Shown here piece after piece: positions 8,823-16,745 of a stretch of DNA of 64,000 nt (position 1 is its first letter; each line of letters opens with the position of its first letter). The notes beneath the pieces were generated by a model. That model made no database searches, was not told the DNA's origin, and saw only the letters and a list, made by a program, of their open reading frames with translations. Source of the DNA: Oscillospiraceae bacterium (GTDB taxonomy: Bacteria; Bacillota; Clostridia; Oscillospirales; CAG-272); assembly GCA_015064155.1 (NCBI GenBank), contig SVST01000004.1, positions 62,001 to 126,000 on the forward strand. The letters are read 5' to 3'. A program made the translations under genes and the position numbers.

Positions 8823-9413
8823 TCATGAAAAATCATTCTCTAAAAAGCGAAGAAAAAGGCAAAGCGAAAAGAAGAAGAGCGAGATCCCGTTTCCCACCCG
8901 AATGAGAAAATAAGCGGCAGTTGCCCAAAGCAAAAACAAAAACAAAAAGGAGATCAGCTGCATGGTCCGATCTAAGAGGCGCACCGACAAAAAGCGCGAC
9001 AGCATACATTCCAGCATACGTCCGCCGTCAAAGCTGCGCACGGGGAGCAAATTGAGGATTCCCAGCAGCAAAGAAGCCGCGGAAAAATAGAGGGACACGG
9101 GCAACACCTCCCAAAAAAGCCCCGCCAAGGCACCGCCGAACAGACTTGCAGTCGGACCTGCCGCCGCCAGCATCCATTCCTCCCCAAAGCCGAGCATTCT
9201 GCCCCCGATTTCCAATCTTGCTCCCGTAAAATCAATCTGCATATTCCGCAGTGGAATATGCATCAACCGTGCCGCCAAAAGATGTCCGCACTCATGCCAA
9301 AGGGCGGCAAGCAGCGTAGCAACGCCAAAGCCGGTTCGGTCGGTAACCGACAAAATCACCAGCACAATCAAAATACGCAGCGATACCCCTGTGCCGGCAG
9401 ACAATCGTTTCAT
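8823..9413 (-). CDS. Site-2 protease family (M50) membrane metalloprotease, SpoIVFB-like
   Basis: 196 residues and strongly hydrophobic. HECGH at residues 40-44 is the HExxH zinc site, and NLLPVRSFDGG at 121-131 matches the second M50 motif (N-x-x-P-x-x-x-x-DG) carrying the third ligand. Intramembrane cleavage is expected. The small size and layout resemble SpoIVFB-like proteases, but the substrate is unknown and no sporulation gene is nearby. The start at 9413 is chosen over the ATG at 9419 because the G-run Shine-Dalgarno directly abuts the latter. Confidence 0.85.
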   Translation of the reverse strand: MKRLSAGTGVSLRILIVLVILSVTDRTGFGVATLLAALWHECGHLLAARLMHIPLRNMQIDFTGARLEIGGRMLGFGEEWMLAAAGPTASLFGGALAGLFWEVLPVSLYFSAASLLLGILNLLPVRSFDGGRMLECMLSRFLSVRLLDRTMQLISFLFLFLLWATAAYFLIRVGNGISLFFFSLCLFLRFLENDFS

Positions 9414-9504
9414 GTACATCCCCCCCCTTGTAACACCGTATGAACGCACCGTGCGGTTTATGCAGGTCATAACCACCTGCCGGCGGTTTTCGAGATACAA
9501 AAAC

Positions 9505-9535
9505 ACGGCGTTGCGACCGTTTGTCGCAACGCCGT
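9505..9535 (-). terminator. Terminator of cold-shock gene
   Basis: Arms ACGGCGTTGCGAC and GTCGCAACGCCGT with a 5-nt loop; the minus transcript continues into GTTTTTG. Confidence 0.9.
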
Positions 9536-9561
9536 ATTCTAAAATATCGGTTTAACGATGC

Positions 9562-9774
9562 TCAAGCCAAGCAAACGTTTACAGCTCTCAGCTTCGCGCT
9601 GTTCTTGGGATCCGGCTCGGTATCGAACGTAACCTTCTGACCCTCAGTCAAGGTCTTGAAGCCCTCAACCTGAATTGCCGAGAAATGTACGAATACGTCG
9701 TCGCCGCCCTCGTCGTTGGAGATGAAGCCATAGCCCTTCTCCGCGTTAAACCACTTTACTGTACCTTTATTCAT
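9562..9774 (-). CDS. cspA: Cold-shock domain protein
   Basis: 70 residues, a lone cold-shock domain. RNP1 is KGYGFISND and RNP2 is DVFVHF, the aromatic RNA/ssDNA-binding faces. [17 protein letters not shown] is the standard start, and the ATG at 9774 has GGAGG upstream. It is expected to act as an RNA chaperone and antiterminator. The ~110-nt leader from its promoter fits the long regulatory 5' UTR of csp genes. Confidence 0.96.
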   Translation of the reverse strand: MNKGTVKWFNAEKGYGFISNDEGGDDVFVHFSAIQVEGFKTLTEGQKVTFDTEPDPKNSAKLRAVNVCLA

Positions 9775-9890
9775 TTCGGGTACCTCCATAGAAAATAGAA
9801 ATAGTTGTACCCGAAAAAACAGGTTCAAGGACCGCGCGTTATAGAAGGATCAACGGGGGAAGCCAAGGATGTTATCACGAATACAGTAGC

Positions 9891-9919
9891 AGTATAGCAC
9901 AAAAGTGCTGAAAAGTCAA
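9891..9919 (-). promoter_or_regulatory. Promoter of cold-shock gene with long leader
   Basis: Minus strand TTGACT (9919-9914), 17 bp, TATACT (9896-9891); predicted 5' UTR about 110 nt. Confidence 0.8.
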
Positions 9920-9955
9920 TAGGATTTCTGATTTTTTCCAAATAAGTCGGGCAAG

Positions 9956-11284
9956 CTACGGCAGCCGCTTTTCGGCATAGGACAAGAGTGCCTCTCTTTC
10001 GTTTGGAAGCTCGCCGTCGATGACGCGTTCGAGCAGCTCGGCAAGCATCTCTCCCAGCTTCTTCCCCGCGGGATAGCCCAACGTCAAAAGATCGGTTCCC
10101 GTCACCGCCAACGATTTCAGCGACAGACACGCATCCTCCGCGCGGAGCCTTCGAACCAGCCGAGGGATCTCCCATACACTCGGCTTCGGCTCGTTGTAGG
10201 GAGCTGCGTGCGCCAAGCGGTCGCACCGTTGCACCTCCATCAAACGAAGAATATTCTCGTCACTCATCTTGCACATCAGCCGCTTCACCGCCCGTTCCTC
10301 GGCAGGAAAATCGCGGTCGTGATAATCCACAAGCTGTACCACGGCGGAGATCGTCGCGTTATCAAACCGAAGACGCTGCAACACGTCACGCGCCAGTTGG
10401 GTACTGACGGCACCGTGCCCCTTGAAATGTCCTCCCTCGGCATCCTCGGTGTAGGTGTGCGGCTTGCCGACGTCATGCAGATAGATTGCAAGCCGCGTGA
10501 TCAGGTCAGCGTTCGATTCCTGCAGAGCCCTGAGGCTATGCTCGTAAACGTCGTAGCAATGGTATCGGCTGTTTTGCAAAAAATCAAACGTGGGCGCAAT
10601 TTCCGGCATGAAGACGGCAATCACGTCGCGGAATTCGCGCAGAATCCGCACCGCACCAATCCCCATCAAAAGCTTACAAAACTCCTCGCGGATGCGCTCG
10701 GCAGCAATATAGTGAAGCAGCTCCTTTTGGTCGTGAATGGCACGCGCGGTGGACGGATCAACCGTAAAATCCAACACTGCGGCAAAGCGAATCGCACGCA
10801 GAATACGCAGCCCGTCCTCCGAGAACCGCTTTTCGGCATCTCCCACACAAGCAATCGTTCGTTCGCAAAGCGCCGTTTGCCCCTCATAAAGATCCAAAAG
10901 CCCCCGTTCGGGATGATATGCCATGGCATTCACCGTGAAATCGCGTCTTGCAAGGTCATCCTGCACCCGTCCCGAAAAGGTCACGGCAACGGGGTGTCGA
11001 TGATCGGCATACTCGCCGTCGTCACGGTAGGTGGTAATTTCAAGCGGCATACCGTCCATGATCACGGTCAGCGTTCCGTGCTTGATTCCCACGTCGAGCG
11101 TGCGGCAGTCCGAAAAGCACGCGGCGGTTTCCTCGGGGCGCGCCGAGGTCGTAATATCCCAGTCGTTCGGCACGCGCGAAAGCAGACTGTCGCGCACGCA
11201 ACCGCCAACGGCCCAAGCCGTGTAGCCATGCGCCTCCAGCCGTCGAATCGCTTTTTCCACCGGCATCGGCAAATCGATCTTCAT
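9956..11284 (-). CDS. cca: CCA tRNA nucleotidyltransferase with HD domain
   Basis: 442 residues. Class II nucleotidyltransferase head: AVGGCVRDSLL then DWDITT with the metal-binding Asp pair, followed by RRDFTVNAMAY and the neck ERIREEF. A C-terminal HD-type region contains YLHDVGKPH and YHDRDFPAE. It adds or repairs the 3' CCA of tRNAs. The gene lies 37 bp after queT on the same strand, so it may be read from that transcript. Confidence 0.94.
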   Translation of the reverse strand: MKIDLPMPVEKAIRRLEAHGYTAWAVGGCVRDSLLSRVPNDWDITTSARPEETAACFSDCRTLDVGIKHGTLTVIMDGMPLEITTYRDDGEYADHRHPVAVTFSGRVQDDLARRDFTVNAMAYHPERGLLDLYEGQTALCERTIACVGDAEKRFSEDGLRILRAIRFAAVLDFTVDPSTARAIHDQKELLHYIAAERIREEFCKLLMGIGAVRILREFRDVIAVFMPEIAPTFDFLQNSRYHCYDVYEHSLRALQESNADLITRLAIYLHDVGKPHTYTEDAEGGHFKGHGAVSTQLARDVLQRLRFDNATISAVVQLVDYHDRDFPAEERAVKRLMCKMSDENILRLMEVQRCDRLAHAAPYNEPKPSVWEIPRLVRRLRAEDACLSLKSLAVTGTDLLTLGYPAGKKLGEMLAELLERVIDGELPNEREALLSYAEKRLP

Positions 11285-11321
11285 TCGGTCACGCTCCTTT
11301 CATCAAACAGTAAAATTGCGC

Positions 11322-11828
11322 TCATTTCCTCCGAAACAGCCGCGCGGCGTGAGGCTTGAGCGCAAAATACAGCAGCATTCCCAAGCAGTATGCCGAGAGT
11401 ACCTCTCCCAGCCCAACGGTCAAGGCAAAGAAGGCAAGTCCCCCCTCAAATCCATAGGCGTATGCCAAAACAGGCGGCACGATCAGCGTGTTTGCGAGCA
11501 CCGTAGGAAGCGGTGTCAGAAACGCTCGACGACGCAAAAGATAAGCCCCCAGCGCACCGAGAAGCGTTGCAAGCGAGCCGAACAACACGTCTTGCCAAAG
11601 ACACGCCATCAAAAGATTGGACAAGAAGCATCCCACGGTCAAGCCGGGGATCGCCGCCGCCGTCCAGATCGGCAAAATACACAGTGCCTCCGAAACGCGC
11701 ACCTGGATTGCGCCCGACGCAAGACCGAACGAGCCGATCACCATCGTAAGCACCGTATACAGTGCCGCGATCAAGGCGCTCTGCGTCAGAAAAAGCACAC
11801 GTTGCCTGTTTTTTGATGAATGTTGCAT
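11322..11828 (-). CDS. queT: QueT-family ECF transporter substrate-binding protein (queuosine precursor)
   Basis: 168 residues with about five or six membrane spans. IQVRVSEALCILPIW is a QueT-family pattern. QueT is the S component that, with a shared ECF energising module (not in this window), imports a queuosine precursor such as preQ1 or preQ0. The assignment is strengthened by a class I preQ1 riboswitch immediately upstream that overlaps its Shine-Dalgarno. Confidence 0.92.
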   Translation of the reverse strand: MQHSSKNRQRVLFLTQSALIAALYTVLTMVIGSFGLASGAIQVRVSEALCILPIWTAAAIPGLTVGCFLSNLLMACLWQDVLFGSLATLLGALGAYLLRRRAFLTPLPTVLANTLIVPPVLAYAYGFEGGLAFFALTVGLGEVLSAYCLGMLLYFALKPHAARLFRRK

Positions 11829-11836
11829 TTTTATTT

Positions 11837-11878
11837 CTCCTTAGTTTTGTTTATCGTGAGGATGGTTACGAACTCACG
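11837..11878 (-). promoter_or_regulatory. PreQ1-I riboswitch controlling queT
   Basis: On the minus strand P1 is CGTGAG / CTCACG (11878-11873 and 11860-11855) around the loop TTCGTAACCATC. An A-rich tail ATAAACAAAACTAAGGAG follows. This matches the minimal H-type pseudoknot aptamer, in which the ACTAAGGAG end pairs back into the loop and hides the Shine-Dalgarno when preQ1 is bound. Translational OFF control is expected. A weak promoter (TTGGCG, 17 bp, TATGAA) may lie just upstream inside the folC 3' end. Confidence 0.88.
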
Positions 11879-11898
11879 TTTGATTCATAAAGAATCAC

Positions 11899-13185
11899 TC
11901 AATCGCCGCCAAGCACCTTTTGCAGTGCCTCGGTTGCCGAAAGATAGAGGTACAAGGATCCCAGACAAACCAACGGGATTCCCTTTTCACGGCTGTCCAG
12001 AACCGCGGCACGGACTCCCGCCTCCACGGTTTCATGCGCGGTAGCCTCGATATGATGCATCACAAAATGTTTCGCATAGTCCTCGGCAGACAAGGCTCTT
12101 GCACCGCCGGGGCAAACCGTGAATACGTGCGCCGCGATCGGCTTCAGCTTCTCGATCATCTCGTCGTATCCCTTGTCCGCCATCACACCGGTCAAAAGGT
12201 TGACGGTTTGACCCGGAAAGTAAGTACGGATGCTTTCCACCGCTGCCGAAATGCCCTGCGCGTTGTGTCCTCCGTCGTACAGAATGGGAAGCTCACGGTT
12301 CAGCAATTCAAAGCGTGCCGGCCAAGCAACCGTGGAAAGACCCTTTCGAATTGCCGATTCGGAGATTGCAAGGTCACCCTGCTCACACAAAATCCGAACG
12401 GCGGTCAGCACCGTAGCGGCATTCAACGGCTGGTACGTGCCGAGCAACGACAGGGAAAGATCGGTATAGTCCTCATAATCGAACACCGTACCGTCCAAGG
12501 TCAGCGATTTGACGCGCAGCGTGGAACGGTCTACCGCATAAAACGGTGCGTTTTTTTCGTGCGCCACAGCGCGGATCGTGCGCAAGGCGGCAGCGTCCTG
12601 GCTACCGTACAGGCAAGGACAGCCGTGCTTGATAATGCCCGCCTTTTCCCGTGCAATTGCCTGAATGGTGTTGCCAAGCAAGGCGGTATGGTCAAAATCG
12701 ATACCCGTGATGACCGACAAAAGCGAGGATTCGATCACGTTGGTGGAATCCAAGCGTCCGCCAAGTCCGGTTTCCAGCACCACGACGTCACATTCGTGGC
12801 GGCAAAAATATTCGAATCCGATGGCGGTTACCAACTCAAATTCGGTAGGCTTCTCGTCCATAGAGTCGGCAAACGGGCGGATATAGGACGTAATCTCTGC
12901 CAGCTCTTCGTCCCCGATGCAAGCACCGTCGATCTGCATTCTCTCGTTGAATCGGCGGATAAAGGGCGAGGTATACAACCCGGTTTTGTAGCCCGCAGCG
13001 GAAAGAATTGCCGCCAGCATCGCGCAAAACGAGCCCTTTCCGTTGGTGCCCGCCACGTGTATGAAGCGGAGCTTCTTTTCGGGATTGCCCAGCTTTTCGC
13101 ACAAGGCTCTCGTACGGGAAAGACCCGGATTGCAAAATTGCCAGTTGATATTATGGATATAGCTCAAGGCTTCGGTATAGGTCAT
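11899..13185 (-). CDS. folC: Bifunctional folylpolyglutamate synthase / dihydrofolate synthase
   Basis: 428 residues, full length. Mur-ligase-like ATPase with P-loop HVAGTNGKGSFCAM, YTSPFIRRFNERM (folate loop), ETGLGGRLDSTNVI and GIDFDHTALLGNT. A C-terminal ligase domain carries LYDGGHNAQG. It adds glutamate to dihydropteroate and/or folates, trapping them in the cell. It starts 5 bp after folT, so imported folate and its polyglutamylation are co-regulated by the upstream THF riboswitch. Confidence 0.95.
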   Translation of the reverse strand: MTYTEALSYIHNINWQFCNPGLSRTRALCEKLGNPEKKLRFIHVAGTNGKGSFCAMLAAILSAAGYKTGLYTSPFIRRFNERMQIDGACIGDEELAEITSYIRPFADSMDEKPTEFELVTAIGFEYFCRHECDVVVLETGLGGRLDSTNVIESSLLSVITGIDFDHTALLGNTIQAIAREKAGIIKHGCPCLYGSQDAAALRTIRAVAHEKNAPFYAVDRSTLRVKSLTLDGTVFDYEDYTDLSLSLLGTYQPLNAATVLTAVRILCEQGDLAISESAIRKGLSTVAWPARFELLNRELPILYDGGHNAQGISAAVESIRTYFPGQTVNLLTGVMADKGYDEMIEKLKPIAAHVFTVCPGGARALSAEDYAKHFVMHHIEATAHETVEAGVRAAVLDSREKGIPLVCLGSLYLYLSATEALQKVLGGD

Positions 13186-13190
13186 AAAAC

Positions 13191-13724
13191 TTACCTGCTT
13201 TCAATCATTCGTTGAATGGATTTGCGTCTGAACAGCCAACAGAGGATACAGATTTCAAGAGTGGAAATTGCCAAGTAAAGAGGAATGCGGAGCAGCACCG
13301 CAATGCCGTAGAATTGATACAGTCCAAAGGTTTTGATCGTCATGGAGCCGATCACGTGTGCCAATCCCGCGGAAAAAACGATCTGCAGCGTTCCGCGCTT
13401 GCGAACGGCGAAGCGTGATACCAAGCCCGAAACGACACCGATCGAGCAAGCTCCGAGCGTGACGATCAGATTGGGAGGATAGATCTGATTGGAAAGCAGA
13501 TAGCTGATCAGATCCGACCCGACGCCCACCATGCCGCCGACAATCGGACCGAAAACGATCCCCGAGAAAATAATGGGAATGTTTTCAAAGGTGATGCGGA
13601 ACAGCCCGTTTCCGAAATTCAAAAAATTCTTACAGAAAATTCCGATCATCACACTCATTGCCGCCATCATTGCGGCGAGCGTCAGTCCTTGTACGTTGCG
13701 AAAAACAGAGCTTCTTTTTTGCAT
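13191..13724 (-). CDS. folT: Folate ECF transporter S component FolT
   Basis: 177 residues, about six membrane spans. The pattern ITFENIPIIFSGIVFGPIVGGMVG is typical of the FolT/BioY-type S components, and the folate assignment rests on the THF riboswitch and on folC next door. It binds folate in the membrane and needs an ECF module encoded elsewhere. The start at 13724 has AAGGAGGT 7 nt upstream; that site lies within a hairpin with an anti-SD arm. Confidence 0.9.
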   Translation of the reverse strand: MQKRSSVFRNVQGLTLAAMMAAMSVMIGIFCKNFLNFGNGLFRITFENIPIIFSGIVFGPIVGGMVGVGSDLISYLLSNQIYPPNLIVTLGACSIGVVSGLVSRFAVRKRGTLQIVFSAGLAHVIGSMTIKTFGLYQFYGIAVLLRIPLYLAISTLEICILCWLFRRKSIQRMIESR

Positions 13725-13731
13725 AAAAAAT

Positions 13732-13768
13732 ACCTCCTTTTCCACCCATACGGCAAAGATAAGGAGGT
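13732..13768 (-). promoter_or_regulatory. SD-sequestering hairpin of folT (riboswitch expression platform)
   Basis: On the minus strand ACCTCCTT (13768-13761) can pair perfectly with the Shine-Dalgarno AAGGAGGT (13739-13732) across a 21-nt loop; ATTTTTT follows. It could block translation or end transcription. Confidence 0.7.
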
Positions 13769-13806
13769 CGCACCAAGCTATAAAAGCTCTCTCCGATCGG
13801 CCATAC

Positions 13807-13919
13807 GAAGCGGGATGCAAGACACGAACCGCAAGAGCGCAACTCTTTTCGTCCGTTCGACAACTCCCCGTTCGAACGGCACTAAAGGGATAAAACCAAC
13901 GCCCGTGTCTTTACTCTTC
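13807..13919 (-). promoter_or_regulatory. Tetrahydrofolate (THF) riboswitch
   Basis: On the minus strand the element opens GAAGAGTA (from 13919) and closes GCATCCCGCTTC (to 13807), the conserved THF-aptamer ends. Inside, AAGACACG pairs with CGTGTCTT. Enclosed stems include CCGTTCGA/TCGAACGG and AAGAGttgcgCTCTT. Location directly before folT-folC agrees with known THF riboswitches. Ligand binding should lower folT expression through the downstream SD hairpin. Confidence 0.82.
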
Positions 13920-13959
13920 ATATTTTCCGCGCATCGCGGAAGAAACTATTCTACTGTAT

Positions 13960-13988
13960 ATTATATAAAAAACGGAAACGCTTGTCAA
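13960..13988 (-). promoter_or_regulatory. Promoter of folT-folC transcript
   Basis: Minus strand TTGACA (13988-13983), 17 bp, TATAAT (13965-13960), about 40 bp before the riboswitch. Confidence 0.88.
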
Positions 13989-14062
13989 GACGGCATTTTT
14001 ACAGGCATTTTCCAAATAAGGATATCATTTCTTGGTAATTTTGCTTGTTTTCTACTTAGAAC

Positions 14063-14091
14063 TTGCAAATGCGAACGATTTATGGTATACT
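14063..14091 (+). promoter_or_regulatory. Promoter of the small-protein / nuclease pair
   Basis: TTGCAA (14063-14068), 17 bp, TATACT (14086-14091), about 30 bp before the TTG start. Confidence 0.75.
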
Positions 14092-14124
14092 GAAAGCAAC
14101 GATACAAACACGGGAGGGATCAAC

Positions 14125-14526
14125 TTGAAGCTCATTGTTTGTTTGGACGACCGAGGCGGCATGGCATTCAACCGCAGAAGGCAGAGCCGTGACCGCATCC
14201 TGATTGAAAATCTTGTACAACACGTAGGCACTGCCCGTTTGTACGTCACACCGTATACCGCCAAGCTGTTCCGGGGACACGTGCTCGATCTTTGGGAAAC
14301 CGATACCCCACTCCTCGATGCGGGCAGCACCGATTACTGCTTTTCGGAATTGGAGGCTCCCTCACACGAGGCAGACGTTTCCGAATTGACCGTTTACCGA
14401 TGGAACCGCCATTATCCGTCCGACACCGTGTTTTCTTTGAATCTTTCCGACTTTACGCTTGCGTCCACCACAGAGTTTGTCGGCTCATCCCATGAAAAAA
14501 TTACCAAGGAGGTATGGAAAAAATGA
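14125..14526 (+). CDS. Conserved small protein of unknown function (often mislabelled ribonuclease Z)
   Basis: 133 residues from a TTG start at 14125, placed by GGGAGGG 8 nt upstream and the promoter position. Begins MKLIVCLDDRGGMAFNRRRQ, a pattern I recall from short clostridial proteins labelled ribonuclease Z, but there is no HxHxDH metal motif, so that label is not supported. No signal peptide or membrane span. Its stop overlaps the nuclease start as ATGA, so the two are translationally coupled, and a partner role with the secreted nuclease is possible. Function unknown. Confidence 0.75.
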   Translation: MKLIVCLDDRGGMAFNRRRQSRDRILIENLVQHVGTARLYVTPYTAKLFRGHVLDLWETDTPLLDAGSTDYCFSELEAPSHEADVSELTVYRWNRHYPSDTVFSLNLSDFTLASTTEFVGSSHEKITKEVWKK

Positions 14527-15710
14527 AACGTCTTACGTCTTTGAGGCTCGTCGCCCTTTTACTCGCGCTTCTGCTCGTTTTCACGGGGTGTATCCAAGAT
14601 CAGGCAGATCGCGACTTCGATACGACGAATAGCGCATCCTCCGACAAAGCCGCAACGGCAACAACCGAGGACGCTCTTTCGGAATCCGGCGCCCCCATTT
14701 CGTCCGAGCCTGAAACCGAACCCTCAACAGAACCCACAAGCGAGCCCACAACCGAGCCCGCAACCGAACCCGTAACCGAGCCCGTAACCGAACCCGTAAC
14801 CGAGCCCGTAACAAATCCTGCTACCGATTCTACCACCGTCCCGACATCCGACACCTCTACGCCCTCGACCCCCGCAGATCCCGATGAAATTCCTCCGTAT
14901 ACGGGGGATCCTTACGTGGTGCTCAACGGGAACCTGCCTCTGTTCAAGCCGTCACAGTATACCACCGTTTCTTACGAGTCCTATGCCGATACCGATGAAT
15001 GGGGACGCTGCGGCGTTGCCATTGCCTGCGTGGGAATCGATTTGATGCCTACCGAGGAGCGCGGCGATATCGGATCGGTCACTCCCACGGGCTGGAAATC
15101 GGTGAAATACGACCACATCAGTGGAAAATACCTCTATAACCGCTGTCACTTGATCGGATTCCAGCTCAGCGGTGAAAATGCCAATGCCAAAAATCTGATT
15201 ACGGGAACGCGTTATCTCAACATCGAAGGTATGCTCCCCTTTGAAAACATGATTGCCGACTACGTCAAGGAAACCGAAAACCACGTGCTGTACCGCGTCA
15301 CACCGATTTTTGAAGGCAACAATTTGGTTGCATCGGGCGTGCGAATGGAGGCATATTCGATTGAAGACAACGGCGAGGGCATCTGCTTCCACGTATATGC
15401 CTACAACGTACAGCCGGGTGTCACCATCGATTATGCGACGGGCGACAGTTGGCTCTCCACCAACACCCCCGAGTCCTCCGAGCCGATCACAACCGATTCC
15501 GTCGCAGAGCCGACGACCGATCCCTCGACAGAACCGGCAACCAAAGCCCCCGCCGCGGACTATATCCTGAATACCTCAACGAAAAAATTCCACGATCCCG
15601 ACTGCTGGTCTGCCAAAAAGATCTCGGATGCCAACAAGGAAAGCGTTCACACCTCGCGTGACGACCTGATCGAAGACGGCTATTCCCCCTGCAACAACTG
15701 TAAACCCTAA
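14523..15710 (+). CDS. Secreted lipoprotein DNA/RNA non-specific endonuclease, EndA-like
   Basis: 395 residues. Signal peptide with lipobox VFTGC (Cys23), then a low-complexity Thr-Glu-Pro linker (about residues 60-105) that would span the cell wall. The nuclease domain contains YNRCHLIGFQLSGENANAKN and LITGTRYLNIEGMLPFE, the His-Me finger region of DNA-entry nucleases; NRCH replaces the DRGH of other NUC enzymes. A second TEP linker leads to a C-terminal module, KKFHDPDCWSA through YSPCNNCKP, resembling an Ada-type metal-binding knob. Likely roles are nutrient scavenging from DNA or uptake. Start 14523 chosen by the ATGA overlap and by GGAGG 10 nt upstream. Confidence 0.85.
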   Translation: MKRLTSLRLVALLLALLLVFTGCIQDQADRDFDTTNSASSDKAATATTEDALSESGAPISSEPETEPSTEPTSEPTTEPATEPVTEPVTEPVTEPVTNPATDSTTVPTSDTSTPSTPADPDEIPPYTGDPYVVLNGNLPLFKPSQYTTVSYESYADTDEWGRCGVAIACVGIDLMPTEERGDIGSVTPTGWKSVKYDHISGKYLYNRCHLIGFQLSGENANAKNLITGTRYLNIEGMLPFENMIADYVKETENHVLYRVTPIFEGNNLVASGVRMEAYSIEDNGEGICFHVYAYNVQPGVTIDYATGDSWLSTNTPESSEPITTDSVAEPTTDPSTEPATKAPAADYILNTSTKKFHDPDCWSAKKISDANKESVHTSRDDLIEDGYSPCNNCKP

Positions 15711-15736
15711 AGCCATACCGTCAGGATAAAAAATAT

Positions 15737-16693
15737 ATGAGTATGAACACAGACAAGAAAATCAAGGTCATCATCGACACCGACATCGGTGACGACATCG
15801 ACGACGCGCTGGCACTCTACGTTGCGATGCGGGAGGAAATTGAAATCGTTGGCATTACCACGGTCTTCCGAACCACCGAGCAACGTGCGCGCCAAGCAAA
15901 AAAGCTGCTCTGCGACTATGCAAACGGGTATGAAAACGTCCCCGTATTCGCAGGCTACGGCACACCGATCAGTGTGGGCGTTTCGGACGAGCCGAGCATT
16001 CCTTACGATACTCCCGATCCGGAAGACCCACGCTACACCCCCGATGGATGCACACCCGAGGATGCCGTGGATTTCATTATCGATGCCTGCTACCGTTACG
16101 GAGAAGAGCTTACGCTCCTTGCAATCGGACCGTTTACCAACGTGGCAAAGGTCATCCAAAAGGACGCAAATGCCCTGAACCGAATCCAAAAGGTTGTCAT
16201 CATGGGCGGTGCATACTATAAACAGTATGCCGATTGGAACGTGCTGTGCGACGTGGAGGCGGCGGATATCATGTTCCGCGGAATCGACCGACTGGAATGC
16301 ATCGGGGCTGACGTCACGCACCAAGCCGTTGCCGAGGATGCCCTGTATAACAACCTCTTTCACTACCAAGGAAGCGAGCCGGCACACGCATATCTTACCG
16401 AGCTTTGCCGACTTTGGGAGGTGACCCACCCCCATACCAAGCCGGTGCTTCACGACCCGTTAGCCGTTTTCTACACAAAATACCCCTCCGTTTGTACGAT
16501 GCAAAGCGCCTCGGTGGTGGTTTTAACCGAGGGTTACGCACGCGCAATTACGCTGAACGTGGATGCCTACAGCAAGAAAAAATACCATCCCGAGGACTAC
16601 GCAGACCTGAACGAACACCGTCGGGCATTGGTTGCAAAAGAGGTCGATCTTCCCGTCTTTCACGCACACCTTTTACGAATTTTTACAATTTAA
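15737..16693 (+). CDS. Nucleoside hydrolase (inosine-uridine preferring type)
   Basis: 318 residues, normal for the family. The N-terminal calcium motif is IIDTDIGDDIDDALAL, and TLLAIGPFTNVA plus VVIMGGAYY are typical of the fold. The late Asp ligand fits HDPLAVFY. It cleaves ribonucleosides to base and ribose in the cytoplasm. Following 26 bp after a secreted nuclease, it could complete salvage of scavenged nucleic acid, though this pairing is inference. Substrate preference is not readable. Confidence 0.92.
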   Translation: MSMNTDKKIKVIIDTDIGDDIDDALALYVAMREEIEIVGITTVFRTTEQRARQAKKLLCDYANGYENVPVFAGYGTPISVGVSDEPSIPYDTPDPEDPRYTPDGCTPEDAVDFIIDACYRYGEELTLLAIGPFTNVAKVIQKDANALNRIQKVVIMGGAYYKQYADWNVLCDVEAADIMFRGIDRLECIGADVTHQAVAEDALYNNLFHYQGSEPAHAYLTELCRLWEVTHPHTKPVLHDPLAVFYTKYPSVCTMQSASVVVLTEGYARAITLNVDAYSKKKYHPEDYADLNEHRRALVAKEVDLPVFHAHLLRIFTI

Positions 16694-16696
16694 AAA

Positions 16697-16737
16697 ACAA
16701 GCGGACTGCTTCTCATCATCGAAAAGAGTCCGCTTGT
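16697..16737. terminator. Bidirectional terminator
   Basis: Arms ACAAGCGGACT (16697-16707) and AGTCCGCTTGT (16727-16737), A-run before and T-run after, between convergent nucleoside hydrolase and oxidoreductase genes. Confidence 0.85.
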
Positions 16738-16745
16738 CTTATTTT

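Noticed and set aside
14125-14526. Ribonuclease Z annotation
   Set aside because: The 133-residue protein lacks the HxHxDH metallo-beta-lactamase motif.
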